NCBI RefSeq assembly: GCF_048548695.1
Contig: NZ_JBLYIF010000013.1
Length of the DNA: 64,000 nucleotides
Direction: 5' to 3' (one strand)
Source: Neptuniibacter sp048548695
GTDB taxonomy: Bacteria; Pseudomonadota; Gammaproteobacteria; Pseudomonadales; Balneatricaceae
Shown here: positions 1-8,169 of the stretch, piece after piece
Layout of the letters: each line of letters starts with the position of its first letter
How positions within the stretch are numbered: the first letter of the stretch is position 1
The notes under the pieces: model-generated
Seen by the model: only the letters and a program-made list of their open reading frames with translations
Database searches by the model: none
What the model was told of the DNA's origin: nothing
Position numbers and translations under genes: made by a program

Positions 1-1
1 C

Positions 2-262
2 TGGAAGGTTAATCATAAATACGGCAACGGTCATATTGCTGTGTTATTGATGTCCCAAGGCATTTCCGGCTGGTACTACCGAGTGCTTGAACCAGGCATT
101 ATCCAAGTTGGCGATGCAATCACCCAGCATGACCGGCTGGATCAGAGCATCTCTGTTGCTGAGGTATGGCAGCGGTTTTTGGAGCGTCTGCAAAAAAGGC
201 TGCCGGTGGAGGCCGTTAACCGTAATATCCCCGGACTTTCTCATGAATGGCAGTTTGAATAG
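2..262 (+). CDS. MOSC-domain protein, YiiM-like (C-terminal part)
   Basis: This is the tail of a gene that begins before the window; frame 2 is open from the first bases to a TAG at 260-262. The visible part reads WKVNHKYG followed by GWYYRVLEPG and IQVGDAI, which matches the end of the MOSC domain and the short helical tail of YiiM proteins. YiiM proteins use molybdenum cofactor to reduce N-hydroxylated compounds. The cofactor-binding cysteine that usually precedes WKxNHK would lie outside the window. A strong hairpin follows directly. Confidence 0.75.
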   Translation, partial: WKVNHKYGNGHIAVLLMSQGISGWYYRVLEPGIIQVGDAITQHDRLDQSISVAEVWQRFLERLQKRLPVEAVNRNIPGLSHEWQFE

Positions 263-302
263 CACCACAACGGACGCAGAGTCATCCGTTGTGGTGGTTT
301 TA
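263..302. terminator. Bidirectional terminator between the MOSC and fasciclin genes
   Basis: A perfect 12-bp stem (263-274 with 285-296, CACCACAACGGA and its complement) closes a 10-base loop and is followed by GTTTT. It lies between two convergent genes, so it probably ends transcription from both, though the T tract is short. Confidence 0.7.
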
Positions 303-313
303 CTGCCCACTGA

Positions 314-835
314 TTAACTCTCATCAACCGGCGGCAGCAGCACTGCATCAATTACGTGCACATAGCCATTACATGCAACAATATTGGGAATAATCACCTG
401 TGCATCATTCACATTGAATGTCACGCCATCAGTGCTCAAAGTAACGAACGCTTTGTTGAGCATAGACATCTTATCTTTGGCAAAGACCTCCTCGGCATCA
501 CGCGCACCATGCACCACGTGATAGAGCAGAATGTTGGGGACTGCTTCTAACTGCTCATCAGTTAGCGCAGGGTTCAATATATCGCCTGAATCCGACTCAA
601 TAGCAAAGCCAACAGCCTTAAAGGCATCATCCGTAGGTGCAAACACCGTAAAGTTCCTGTTGGTATTCAGATCATTTGCCAAACCAAAGGCTGTGACCGC
701 CTGCACCAGGACTTCGAAGCGATCATCGCCAACCGCGATATCAACAATAGAGTCAACATCATCAGATTTACAGTTCCCGGCAAGTACCGAACCACTGAGA
801 GCAAGGCCGACAGCAAGTGCGATTATTTTTTTCAT
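314..835 (-). CDS. Secreted fasciclin (FAS1) domain protein
   Basis: A 173-residue protein with an N-terminal Sec signal peptide (MKKIIALAVGL, cleavage probably after SVLAG near residue 20) and a single FAS1 domain over most of the rest. FAS1 hallmarks visible are the NFTVFAPTDDAF segment near residues 62-73 and a YHV(V)HG block near residue 105. FAS1 domains mediate adhesion or matrix contacts outside the cell. The start is supported by a strong ribosome binding site (AAAGGAGAT read on the minus strand, 5-6 bases before ATG). It is transcribed alone and converges on the MOSC gene. The ligand is unknown. Confidence 0.85.
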   Translation of the reverse strand: MKKIIALAVGLALSGSVLAGNCKSDDVDSIVDIAVGDDRFEVLVQAVTAFGLANDLNTNRNFTVFAPTDDAFKAVGFAIESDSGDILNPALTDEQLEAVPNILLYHVVHGARDAEEVFAKDKMSMLNKAFVTLSTDGVTFNVNDAQVIIPNIVACNGYVHVIDAVLLPPVDES

Positions 836-1066
836 GATTTTTATCTCCTTTCAACAGCGTGGAGCGAAAAAAACTAGGGATTGTTATCTACCCCTGCTGA
901 ATACGCTTCATGCGGCAAAGCAGATCAAAAAATAATCAATCGCGTGTTTTTTTTCGATGGCGCAATGTTTGCTTGAATAAAGACCACAACACCTAATTGC
1001 GTTGCAATCCGTTCAAATATCACAGATAACTAATACACAACCGTAAAGGGACTATGGGGCAATACC

Positions 1067-2386
1067 ATGTGGAAAAGAATCTACGAAAATAACACCCGTC
1101 AAAGCGCAGTAGAAACAGCACAAGCCGATGCGCAAAGATACAAAAGCATGCTGGATGCGATCACCAATAACGTAGCCACAATTGAGTTCACACCCCAGGG
1201 CGAAATACTCAACGCCAACCCGCTATTCCTCGATACCGTCGGTTACTCATTAGCTGAAATAATCGGGCGTCATCATCGTATATTCTGTGAGGGTGATTAT
1301 GCTCAATCACCAGAGTATGCAATGTTCTGGCAACAATTAAGTCAGGGGCAAAGCGCACAGGGTAGTTTCTTGCGGGTTGGCAAGAATGGCCGACAAATTT
1401 GGCTGGAAGCCACGTATATTCCTGTGTATGACAATGGCCAGGTCACCAAGGTAATAAAGCTTGCCAACGATATTACAAAGTCCAAAGCACAACAAAATTA
1501 CCAGCACTACCTGCAAGCAGCGCTGGACAAAAGTTTTGCGGTAATTGAATTTGATACCACGGGCACAATCATCAATGCCAATGAAAACTTCCAGGCCACC
1601 ATGGGATATACATTGGAAGAGATCAAAGGCAAACATCACCGGATGTTTTGTACCGATGAATTCTACCGTCAGCACCCCGACTTCTGGCAAGTATTAGCTG
1701 CCGGACATTACCAAACGGGGCTATACCTTAGGCTGAATAAGCACAAGCAGCCGGTCTGGTTAGAAGCCAGTTATAATCCGATTTTTGATTTTTCAGGCCG
1801 GGTTAGCCGCATCGTCAAATTTGCCACCAATATTACCGAACGCATCGTCAACCAGCAGCATATTCAAGAAGTCGTGCACCACTCCTCTGAGAAGACGGTG
1901 TCCATTTCAGACCAGGCCATCTCTGTAATCGGCGAAAGCAGCCAGATTGCTGAGCAGATTGAAAGCACTGTGGCGCAAGCATATAAGCTAATGTGTGAGC
2001 TAAACGATAAGTCATCTGAAGTCGCCTCCATTGTGACCACCATAGATGCGATATCCAGCCAAACGAATCTACTGGCCCTGAACGCCGCCATTGAAGCCGC
2101 AAGAGCAGGTGATTATGGTCGAGGCTTCAGTGTCGTCGCCGATGAAGTAAGAGCACTGGCGCATAAGACTGGTCAATCCACCGTTAAAATCGGCGACCTG
2201 GTTGGCGAGAACGAGCAACTTTCGAGCTCCGTCGCAGAAATTGTCGATACCATTCGCGCCCAAAGCCAGCGCAGTACCGAACTGATGGACCAGGCAACCT
2301 CAATCCTGGCTCAGGTACGTGAGGGTGCACTACAGGTAGCTCAGAACGTCAGTGACTCTACCAATAAAGCCCCCAGCGATGAGTAA
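1067..2386 (+). CDS. PAS-PAS methyl-accepting chemotaxis-type sensor, cytoplasmic
   Basis: A 439-residue protein with two PAS domains (about residues 25-135 and 147-260; the second is a recognisable repeat of the first, each with a GY(S/T)LEEIxGxHHRxF block) and a short MCP signalling region. The MCP hairpin tip is clear near residues 325-370 (QTNLLALNAAIEAARAG and VADEVRALAHKT). There is no transmembrane segment or HAMP domain, so it is a soluble Aer-like receptor. The PAS pockets could bind heme or flavin for redox or oxygen sensing; this is inference. It is monocistronic. The signalling domain is shorter than in classical MCPs. Confidence 0.88.
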   Translation: MWKRIYENNTRQSAVETAQADAQRYKSMLDAITNNVATIEFTPQGEILNANPLFLDTVGYSLAEIIGRHHRIFCEGDYAQSPEYAMFWQQLSQGQSAQGSFLRVGKNGRQIWLEATYIPVYDNGQVTKVIKLANDITKSKAQQNYQHYLQAALDKSFAVIEFDTTGTIINANENFQATMGYTLEEIKGKHHRMFCTDEFYRQHPDFWQVLAAGHYQTGLYLRLNKHKQPVWLEASYNPIFDFSGRVSRIVKFATNITERIVNQQHIQEVVHHSSEKTVSISDQAISVIGESSQIAEQIESTVAQAYKLMCELNDKSSEVASIVTTIDAISSQTNLLALNAAIEAARAGDYGRGFSVVADEVRALAHKTGQSTVKIGDLVGENEQLSSSVAEIVDTIRAQSQRSTELMDQATSILAQVREGALQVAQNVSDSTNKAPSDE

Positions 2387-2445
2387 AAACAAGCCTGGCA
2401 ATGGCGCCACAAGATAACCACAGGCAGCCACAATAGCCCCGTCGC

Positions 2446-3012
2446 TTATGTGCCAGTCTGACTAAGCACAAGATTGGCTCGGCACGCCCGCTTTACTGTT
2501 GCCGCCGAGATCCCAAATTCCTGTGCCGTCGACGCAATACTGGCACAGTGTTGCGCTCGCCAGACAGCAACAGCCTGATAGTCGACTTTGCGGCGACGCC
2601 CGGGTTTCGGCTCAGGAAATGTTAGCAACTTATGTACACTGGGAAAATCAGACCTCTGCTGTGAAGCATGACTCGGCAGGCTACGCATGACATCCAGGGC
2701 GGCTAATACCCCCTGTAGTGAGTCTGATGACAGTTGCAGGCCTTGATTATGCCAATACACAGAAAGTCGCTTCTTACAGAACTTACGTAACCTTTTCTCC
2801 ACTTCCTCAACACTCTGGCCAAGATCACCCAGATCAAATACCGCCACGGTGTCCTCTGCCCAGAGATACTTGATCAGCTTGTCGAATACCTTTGCGCTAT
2901 CTGCGCCTGATTTCTCCTGAAACCACTTGCATACTGGCATATTGGATTCAATCGCTAACCGCTGCTGTTTAAGCTTGATCTGCCCCTTCCGGATATACCC
3001 AACAACTGCCAT
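2446..3012 (-). CDS. Serine recombinase-like protein lacking catalytic residues, with C-terminal HTH
   Basis: A 188-residue protein shaped like a resolvase/invertase: an N-terminal resolvase fold (VVGYIRKGQIKLKQQR, then DTVAVFDLGDLGQSVEEV) and a C-terminal helix-turn-helix near residues 158-180 (STAQEFGISAATVKRA). In active family members the first block reads YxRxS and supplies the nucleophilic serine; here it is YIRKG. The second block normally reads LDRLGRS and supplies arginines; here it is LGDLGQS. Both changes argue that it cannot cut DNA and may act as a DNA-binding regulator. No inverted-repeat pair or invertible segment was seen nearby. It converges with the MCP gene. Confidence 0.7.
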   Translation of the reverse strand: MAVVGYIRKGQIKLKQQRLAIESNMPVCKWFQEKSGADSAKVFDKLIKYLWAEDTVAVFDLGDLGQSVEEVEKRLRKFCKKRLSVYWHNQGLQLSSDSLQGVLAALDVMRSLPSHASQQRSDFPSVHKLLTFPEPKPGRRRKVDYQAVAVWRAQHCASIASTAQEFGISAATVKRACRANLVLSQTGT

Positions 3013-3402
3013 GCCGTTTAATCACCTTCGCTGACGCCAAACGTGTATTCAAACATTGCGGCAGTGCTGTGGTTATTTCAGTTTTATGAAACTTGATTCC
3101 AGGGCAGTGAAATCAATGCCATAAATAGCTTCTGAAGGGGCAATAACAGCAACAAAAAAGCGAAGAACTAAGGCAAATATACATGCTATTACCTAACCGG
3201 TATAAAAACCTATAGCTGTAACCCGACATTGCCACAAGCATATAAAAATATGGCTAAATTAAGCGTTATCGAATATTAACGACATATACCGTCATTTAAC
3301 CCGCATTTAGCTACAGAATAGCAAATATTCAAAAATACATCATATGTTGCAATTTGTGCGTTATAATTTAAAAAATAATTAAATTTATCAATTTTAATCA
3401 TT
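3013..3402. other. AT-rich intergenic region between two divergent accessory genes
   Basis: About 390 bases without a credible gene. It is visibly AT-rich, especially 3230-3400, and separates the recombinase-like gene (leftward) from the unknown gene at 3403 (rightward), so it should hold two divergent promoters. No repeat pair, hairpin terminator or convincing promoter pair could be assigned with confidence. Confidence 0.5.
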
Positions 3403-3984
3403 ATGACGCATATAAATGAGCTGCTACAGGCGGCAGATACATTCACCCCGACCAAGGTGCACCTAGCTCCCTATAAAGAGGTCATAATTAAACTCAGGCG
3501 AAAGGGAGCATCATGGCGGGAGATTGCCAAATTTCTAACCAACGAAGCACATATTAAGGTAGAGCACACGAAAGTGGCTCGGGCAGCTGCAAGCTGGGGA
3601 GTTGAGACAGATATCACTGCTTTGCTGCCATTAAGCTCGGACTACACCAAAGCCCTGACTCATTCACAGCTTTCACATGAAGAAAAACAGATGCTGCTGA
3701 CCCATTTCTATGCCCCCCACCGCAGCGTCTCATACACTCAGCTCGCTTCGTTTGCCGGGCATAACTCGAGTAGAGATGCTGCCAGACTGTATGGTGAATT
3801 GGCCAAAACACTGAGCAACACACTTAACTTCACTCCCTTGCCCGATGCATCTGGTCGGCCTTTTTATGCCAGTGTTATTGGCATGAAACACAGCCTTACA
3901 GGGCTGAAGGATGAATTTCAGCTGGTTATGCATCACGAATTAAGCATCGCTATCAACCAGCTGATCGAGGAGGGCAGGCTCTAA
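3403..3984 (+). CDS. Unknown protein with N-terminal HTH-like segment
   Basis: A 193-residue protein of no family I recognise. Residues 24-52 (YKEVIIKLRRKGASWREIAKFL) look like a helix-turn-helix of the kind found in plasmid and mobile-element regulators. Residues 100-190 form a separate segment (YTQLASFAGHNSSRDAARLYGEL, then GRPFYASVIGM). No signal peptide or membrane segment is present. It stands alone behind AT-rich DNA and next to a recombinase relative, which suggests an acquired segment. The ATG at 3403 has no strong ribosome binding site. Coding quality looks real: the frame is long and evenly composed. Function is not assigned. Confidence 0.6.
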   Translation: MTHINELLQAADTFTPTKVHLAPYKEVIIKLRRKGASWREIAKFLTNEAHIKVEHTKVARAAASWGVETDITALLPLSSDYTKALTHSQLSHEEKQMLLTHFYAPHRSVSYTQLASFAGHNSSRDAARLYGELAKTLSNTLNFTPLPDASGRPFYASVIGMKHSLTGLKDEFQLVMHHELSIAINQLIEEGRL

Positions 3985-4068
3985 CACCTAATGTCGGATT
4001 ATGCATTACTGTCTGGCCTAATGACCGGAGTATACTAGGCAGGTTAATTGACTGATGGATCTTATTAC

Positions 4069-4620
4069 GTGGCTCAAAACGCAACCGTTTTCAAAGCGCA
4101 ATTAAATATTGCCAACATGGACCGGCATTACTACGCCGATCATGCCCTGACATTGGCTTTACACCCTTCAGAAACAGAAGAACGTATGATGATCCGGCTG
4201 CTCGGCTTTATTATGCATGCCAGTGAACGGCTCGATTTTACCCGGGGACTCTGCGCTGATGATGAGCCTGATCTGTGGCAGAAAAGCTATTCAGATGAGA
4301 TAGAGCTCTGGATCGATGTGGGATTGCCAAGCGATAAAAGAGTACGGAAGGCCTGCAACCGTGCTCAGCAGGTAGTCATCATTACCTACGGTACCGATCA
4401 GGCCATCAATCCCTGGTTAACCTCAATCCAGTCCGAAATCAGTCGCCAAAACAACCTGACAATCGTGCGGATCCCCGTTGAACAAAGCAGAGCGCTGACC
4501 CGTCTTATCACTCGTAACATGCAGCTCCAGAGCAATATTCAGGATGGCCAGATATGGATAACGGGCGATGAAGGCAACGTAGACATAACGCCGGAGTGGA
4601 TCGTCTCAGCAGGGCTTTAG
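4069..4620 (+). CDS. yaeQ: YaeQ family protein
   Basis: A 183-residue protein with the YaeQ signature: an N-terminal KAQLNIANMDRHYYADHALT block followed by HPSETEERMMIRLL, and LWIDVGLPSDKRVRKA near residue 95. The family has a fold related to PD-(D/E)XK nucleases, but its cellular role is poorly understood; an early link to suppression of RfaH loss is known for E. coli. I place the start at GTG 4069 because family members begin just before the KA motif; an upstream TTG at 4048 would add seven residues and has no better ribosome binding site. Confidence 0.85.
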   Translation: MAQNATVFKAQLNIANMDRHYYADHALTLALHPSETEERMMIRLLGFIMHASERLDFTRGLCADDEPDLWQKSYSDEIELWIDVGLPSDKRVRKACNRAQQVVIITYGTDQAINPWLTSIQSEISRQNNLTIVRIPVEQSRALTRLITRNMQLQSNIQDGQIWITGDEGNVDITPEWIVSAGL

Positions 4621-4654
4621 CGTGCGGTTGTGGGAGATACTAGCGTATGAAAAA

Positions 4655-4673
4655 TGGCGCGCCCGGAGGGATT
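4655..4673. repeat. 19-bp duplicate of the tRNA-Arg 3' end
   Basis: The 19 bases TGGCGCGCCCGGAGGGATT occur here and again at 4824-4842, where they are the 3' end of tRNA-Arg(CCG), including CCA, read on the minus strand. The copies are 169 bases apart in direct orientation. The intervening DNA has no gene but contains short perfect hairpins, such as one around 4691-4709 (CGTTGCC-GGCAACG). Such a partial tRNA copy can be an attachment-site remnant or part of a tRNA-linked repeat. Confidence 0.7.
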
Positions 4674-4823
4674 ACTCGGCTACGCCTCGCCCTTCGGGTC
4701 GTTGCCCAAGGCAACGCTGTCTCGCTACGCTCGGCCTGAACCCACGGGGCTGCTCACCCTCCGGCATAGAGGAAAAATCAGATAACAGAGTGTCATTCGG
4801 GGTAAGAGAAATACAGAAAAAAG

Positions 4824-4900
4824 TGGCGCGCCCGGAGGGATTTGAACCCCCGACCAACAGGATCGGAACCTGCTACTCTATCCAGCTGAGCTACGGGCGC
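4824..4900 (-). tRNA. tRNA-Arg(CCG)
   Basis: The minus strand folds as a 77-base tRNA: acceptor GCGCCCG with CGGGCGC, D arm GCTCAGCTGGATAGAGT, anticodon stem GCAGG/CCTGT around loop TTCCGAT (anticodon CCG), T arm GGGGG-TTCAAAT-CCCTC, discriminator G and an encoded CCA. It reads arginine CGG codons. Two G-T wobbles (closing the D stem and at the base of the anticodon stem) are unremarkable. Confidence 0.93.
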
Positions 4901-4990
4901 ACGGGAAAGTTTGCAGGCGGTATTCTACCGATGCCTGTCAGCTTCGCCAAGGAAAAATCGAATTATCTTGCTTGCCTGAAGACTGCAGTT

Positions 4991-5230
4991 TCAATATAGG
5001 GTTTTGGCGCCCTGGCGCTGTACGCCAGGTACAATGACTTCCCAGGAGCGAGTAGGGATATGAAACGCCAGGAAAGCCTGACACTGCTGACATCGGTAAA
5101 CTGCTTGACTGGGGATTTCACTTAACAGGCGGAGGTGTTCGTCGTTGGCCGGTTTTTTTGCATCTGCAAAGCAGGCACAGGGAGGCAAGTCGTAGGCTGG
5201 TTGCAGCATGTTACACTCTGTCCGGGGCAT
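4991..5230 (-). CDS. Small hypothetical protein with CxC and CxxC motifs
   Basis: A 79-residue protein with a CAC motif near residue 18 and YRCQQCQAF near residue 45, which together could form a zinc ribbon. No signal peptide or membrane segment is seen. The ATG at 5228-5230 has only a weak upstream purine run. It lies just upstream of, and in the same direction as, tRNA-Arg. The regular placement of cysteines favours a real gene over a chance frame. Function unknown. Confidence 0.5.
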   Translation of the reverse strand: MPRTECNMLQPAYDLPPCACFADAKKPANDEHLRLLSEIPSQAVYRCQQCQAFLAFHIPTRSWEVIVPGVQRQGAKTLY

Positions 5231-5493
5231 GTTAAGACCATAGTATAAGACCGTTTTTTTAGGTTGCGCCAGTTAATTGCTCAATTTTTTTGAAATTTTT
5301 ATCACAAAAAGTTTATGCCGTGCTGCGAAAGCCCCATTTGAGTTGTGCTTATTTGTCGCTATAATCCGCAACCGGTGAAACTTTAAGCATCTGCGCCTGT
5401 ATTATCGCCTCTGCAGCAGCAAACATGTTGCCCAGGCAGCCAGCAGGCCACGTTAAACATATTCCAATTTGAGCGATTAAAGAGGTCGTGACT

Positions 5494-5913
5494 GTGAAAA
5501 AAATCACTTCTGTACTGTTTGCGCTAGGACTGAGCGTTTTTCTGGGCACGTCTGCTCAGGCGGCTAATGACGACGCGGCAGTCATCGAACGTATCAAGCC
5601 TGTGGGTTCTGTTTGTATCGAAGGCGATTCCAGCTGTGGTGGCGCGGCAGCGGCGCCTGCTGCAACCGGCGGTTCTCGTTCCGGTGAGGAAGTTTACAAT
5701 ACGAAATGTGCGGCCTGTCATGCGACGGGGGCTGCCGGTGCGCCGAAATACGCCACCAGCGATTGGGCTGAGCGTGGCGCTAAAGGTTTGGGCACTCTGA
5801 TGGAAAATGCGATCAACGGTCTAAATGCCATGCCTCCTCGCGGCCTGTGTGCTGACTGCTCTGACAAAGAGATTCGTAATGCGATCAAACACATGGTTAA
5901 CAGCGCCAAGTAA
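5494..5913 (+). CDS. Cytochrome c5-like periplasmic c-type cytochrome
   Basis: About 139 residues: a Sec signal peptide (KKITSVLFALGLSVFLG...AQA), a glycine/alanine-rich linker and one cytochrome c domain with a heme-attachment motif CAACH near residue 75. The axial methionine is probably in NGLNAMPPRG, and a second cysteine pair CADCSD is typical of cytochrome c5. It would carry electrons in the periplasm. I prefer GTG 5494 over GTG 5488: AAAGAGG at 5479-5485 sits eight bases before 5494 but only two before 5488. Confidence 0.88.
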   Translation: MKKITSVLFALGLSVFLGTSAQAANDDAAVIERIKPVGSVCIEGDSSCGGAAAAPAATGGSRSGEEVYNTKCAACHATGAAGAPKYATSDWAERGAKGLGTLMENAINGLNAMPPRGLCADCSDKEIRNAIKHMVNSAK

Positions 5914-5927
5914 GTTGCTGAACCATT

Positions 5928-5955
5928 AAAAAAGGCCGCTATGCGGCCTTTTTTT
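5928..5955. terminator. Bidirectional terminator between the cytochrome gene and rep
   Basis: AAAAAAGGCCGC-TAT-GCGGCC followed by eight T. The A tract on the left and T tract on the right allow it to serve both convergent genes. Confidence 0.9.
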
Positions 5956-5966
5956 TGCATCTGGGC

Positions 5967-7976
5967 TTAATCAAACATATTTTTCAAGCTATTCAGCGTC
6001 GCATTGCCACGTTTCTGGTTAGCAACCTGGCAGCGTTCACCCAGCCCTTCCACCTCAAGGTCCTCCTGAGGTAGTTCATCCAGAAAACGGCTTGGCATAC
6101 AGTCAATTTTTTCGCCGTACTGCTTACGCTGTTTAGCAAGGGTAATCGTTAACGAACGTTTGGCACGGGTAATCCCCACGTAAGCTAATCGACGCTCCTC
6201 TTCAATATTATCGGTTTCGATGCTGTTGCGATGAGGTAGCAGTTCTTCTTCCATACCCATCAAAAACACAAAGGGAAACTCCAGACCCTTGGAGGCATGC
6301 AGAGTCATTAACTGCACCCGATTAGAATCGTCTTCCTCTTCCTGCCGATCCAGCATATCCAGTAACACCAAACGATTGATGGCTTCCTCGATGCCCGCAT
6401 CTGGTTCTTCTTCCTGCAGCCTTGCCAAGGTTGAGCGCAATGAGTCGAGCAGAAAACCGACGTTTTGAATCCGCCTTTCTGCCATCGCATCGCTGGCACT
6501 GTTTTCAGTGATCCAGCCTTCATAATCCATGTCCCGCATCATTTCACGAATCGCTTCGATAGGATCCTGTTCATAGCACTGTCGCAAAATATGCTGCATC
6601 CACTGGCAAAACCGCCTCAGACGCTGCACAGCATTGGCAGGCATCACCTGCTCCAACCCCAGCTCGGCACAGGCATCAAACAGGCTGATCTGCCGTTCCA
6701 ACGCATATTGGCCTAGTTTCTGTAGGGTACTGGGCCCAATCTCCCTGCGGGGTAGGTTAATCACCCGTAAGAAAGCGTTGTCGTCATCCGGATTGATCAA
6801 TACCTTGAGATAACTCATCAGATCTTTGATCTCAGTACGCGCAAAAAATGAGGTGCCACCACTCAGCTTGTATGGCACCTGATACTGCTGCAATTTAATC
6901 TCCAACAGGCGGGCCTGGAAATTACCGCGGTAGAGGATAGCCATATCGTGAAATGCGATACTGTTACGCAGATGCAGGTCGAGGATCTCCATGGCGATCC
7001 GCTCGCATTCAGCCTCTTCATTGGCATTATGCAGCACCCGAATCGGATCCCCCATGCCCATCTCACTCCAGAGCTGTTTTTCAAACACGTGGGGGTTGTT
7101 GGCAATCAACGTGTTAGCCGCCTTGAGGATACGGCTGGTAGAGCGATAGTTTTGCTCTAGCTTGATGACCTTTAAGCTGGGAAAATCCTGCTGCAGCTGC
7201 GCCAGATTTTCGGGCCGGGCACCACGCCATGCATAGATTGACTGGTCATCATCACCCACCACGGTCAGTGAGCCACGCATGCCCACCAGCTGTTTTACCA
7301 GGCGATATTGGGACAGGTTAGTGTCTTGATACTCATCCACCAGCAGGTAACGCAGGCGGTTCTGCCAGCGCTCAAGAGCATCCGGTTGTGAAGCAAACAA
7401 GCGTACCGGAATCAAAATCAGGTCATCAAAATCGACTGCATTGTATGCACGCAAGTGGGTTTCATAAGACTCATACGCACGGGCAGCCAGAATGTCCTGC
7501 GGCAGCTGGGCACGACCCAAGGCTGTATCCGGGTCGATCATGTCGTTTTTCCAACTGGAAATCTGGTTTTGAACCGCATCGACCTGATCGGTATCCTCAT
7601 TGTTATGCAACATCAAATCACGTAACAATGCTTTACTGTCTTGGGCATCAAAGATAGAGAAACCCGGCTTAAAACCCAGCAGCTTGTGTTCGCGGCGAAT
7701 AATGTTCAGCCCCAGGTTGTGAAAGGTGGCTACCGTCAAACCGCGCGATGCCTGGCCCTCCAGCAGACTGTTCACCCGCTCTTTCATCTCCCGAGAGGCC
7801 TTATTGGTGAACGTCACAGCGGCGATATTGGCCGCTTTTATGCCACACTTGTTGACCAAATAAGCAATTTTCTGGGTGATTACACTGGTCTTGCCCGAAC
7901 CGGCACCAGCCAGAACCAACAGTGGTCCATCGATGTATTTCACAGCATCACGCTGTCGCGGATTGAGGTGTTTCAC
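5967..7976 (-). CDS. rep: ATP-dependent DNA helicase Rep
   Basis: A 669-residue UvrD/Rep superfamily 1A helicase that moves 3' to 5' on single-stranded DNA and clears protein obstacles ahead of replication forks. Motifs in order: Walker A LAGAGSGKT near residue 24, motif Ia AVTFTNKAS, motif II LVDEYQDTN, motif III VVGDDDQSIYAWRGA, motif IV LEQNYRS, motif V MTLHASKGLEF and motif VI RLAYVGITRAK. Length matches E. coli Rep (673) better than UvrD (about 720), and the N-terminus LNPRQRDAV fits Rep. The start is GTG at 7976. It is transcribed alone. Confidence 0.93.
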   Translation of the reverse strand: MKHLNPRQRDAVKYIDGPLLVLAGAGSGKTSVITQKIAYLVNKCGIKAANIAAVTFTNKASREMKERVNSLLEGQASRGLTVATFHNLGLNIIRREHKLLGFKPGFSIFDAQDSKALLRDLMLHNNEDTDQVDAVQNQISSWKNDMIDPDTALGRAQLPQDILAARAYESYETHLRAYNAVDFDDLILIPVRLFASQPDALERWQNRLRYLLVDEYQDTNLSQYRLVKQLVGMRGSLTVVGDDDQSIYAWRGARPENLAQLQQDFPSLKVIKLEQNYRSTSRILKAANTLIANNPHVFEKQLWSEMGMGDPIRVLHNANEEAECERIAMEILDLHLRNSIAFHDMAILYRGNFQARLLEIKLQQYQVPYKLSGGTSFFARTEIKDLMSYLKVLINPDDDNAFLRVINLPRREIGPSTLQKLGQYALERQISLFDACAELGLEQVMPANAVQRLRRFCQWMQHILRQCYEQDPIEAIREMMRDMDYEGWITENSASDAMAERRIQNVGFLLDSLRSTLARLQEEEPDAGIEEAINRLVLLDMLDRQEEEDDSNRVQLMTLHASKGLEFPFVFLMGMEEELLPHRNSIETDNIEEERRLAYVGITRAKRSLTITLAKQRKQYGEKIDCMPSRFLDELPQEDLEVEGLGERCQVANQKRGNATLNSLKNMFD

Positions 7977-8169
7977 AAACGCCCACTCAGAAAATATTTA
8001 AAGTTTTAATTAGTCAGGCCGAATGCCTATAAACAGGTGATGGCTACGCTGCCATGATTCAGCTGTTCCGGGCCGTGGTATTAGCCCGTGGATATTATTA
8101 CATGTATAAGTTTACCAGGGCAGCCATCTGACTGCGGTCGCGGCTTCAGTTGTTGTACGGGAAGGGGTT

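Noticed and set aside
4622..4999. Open frame of 125 codons on the plus strand
   Set aside because: It runs antisense through tRNA-Arg and through the hairpin-rich tRNA repeat; composition follows the structured DNA rather than a protein.
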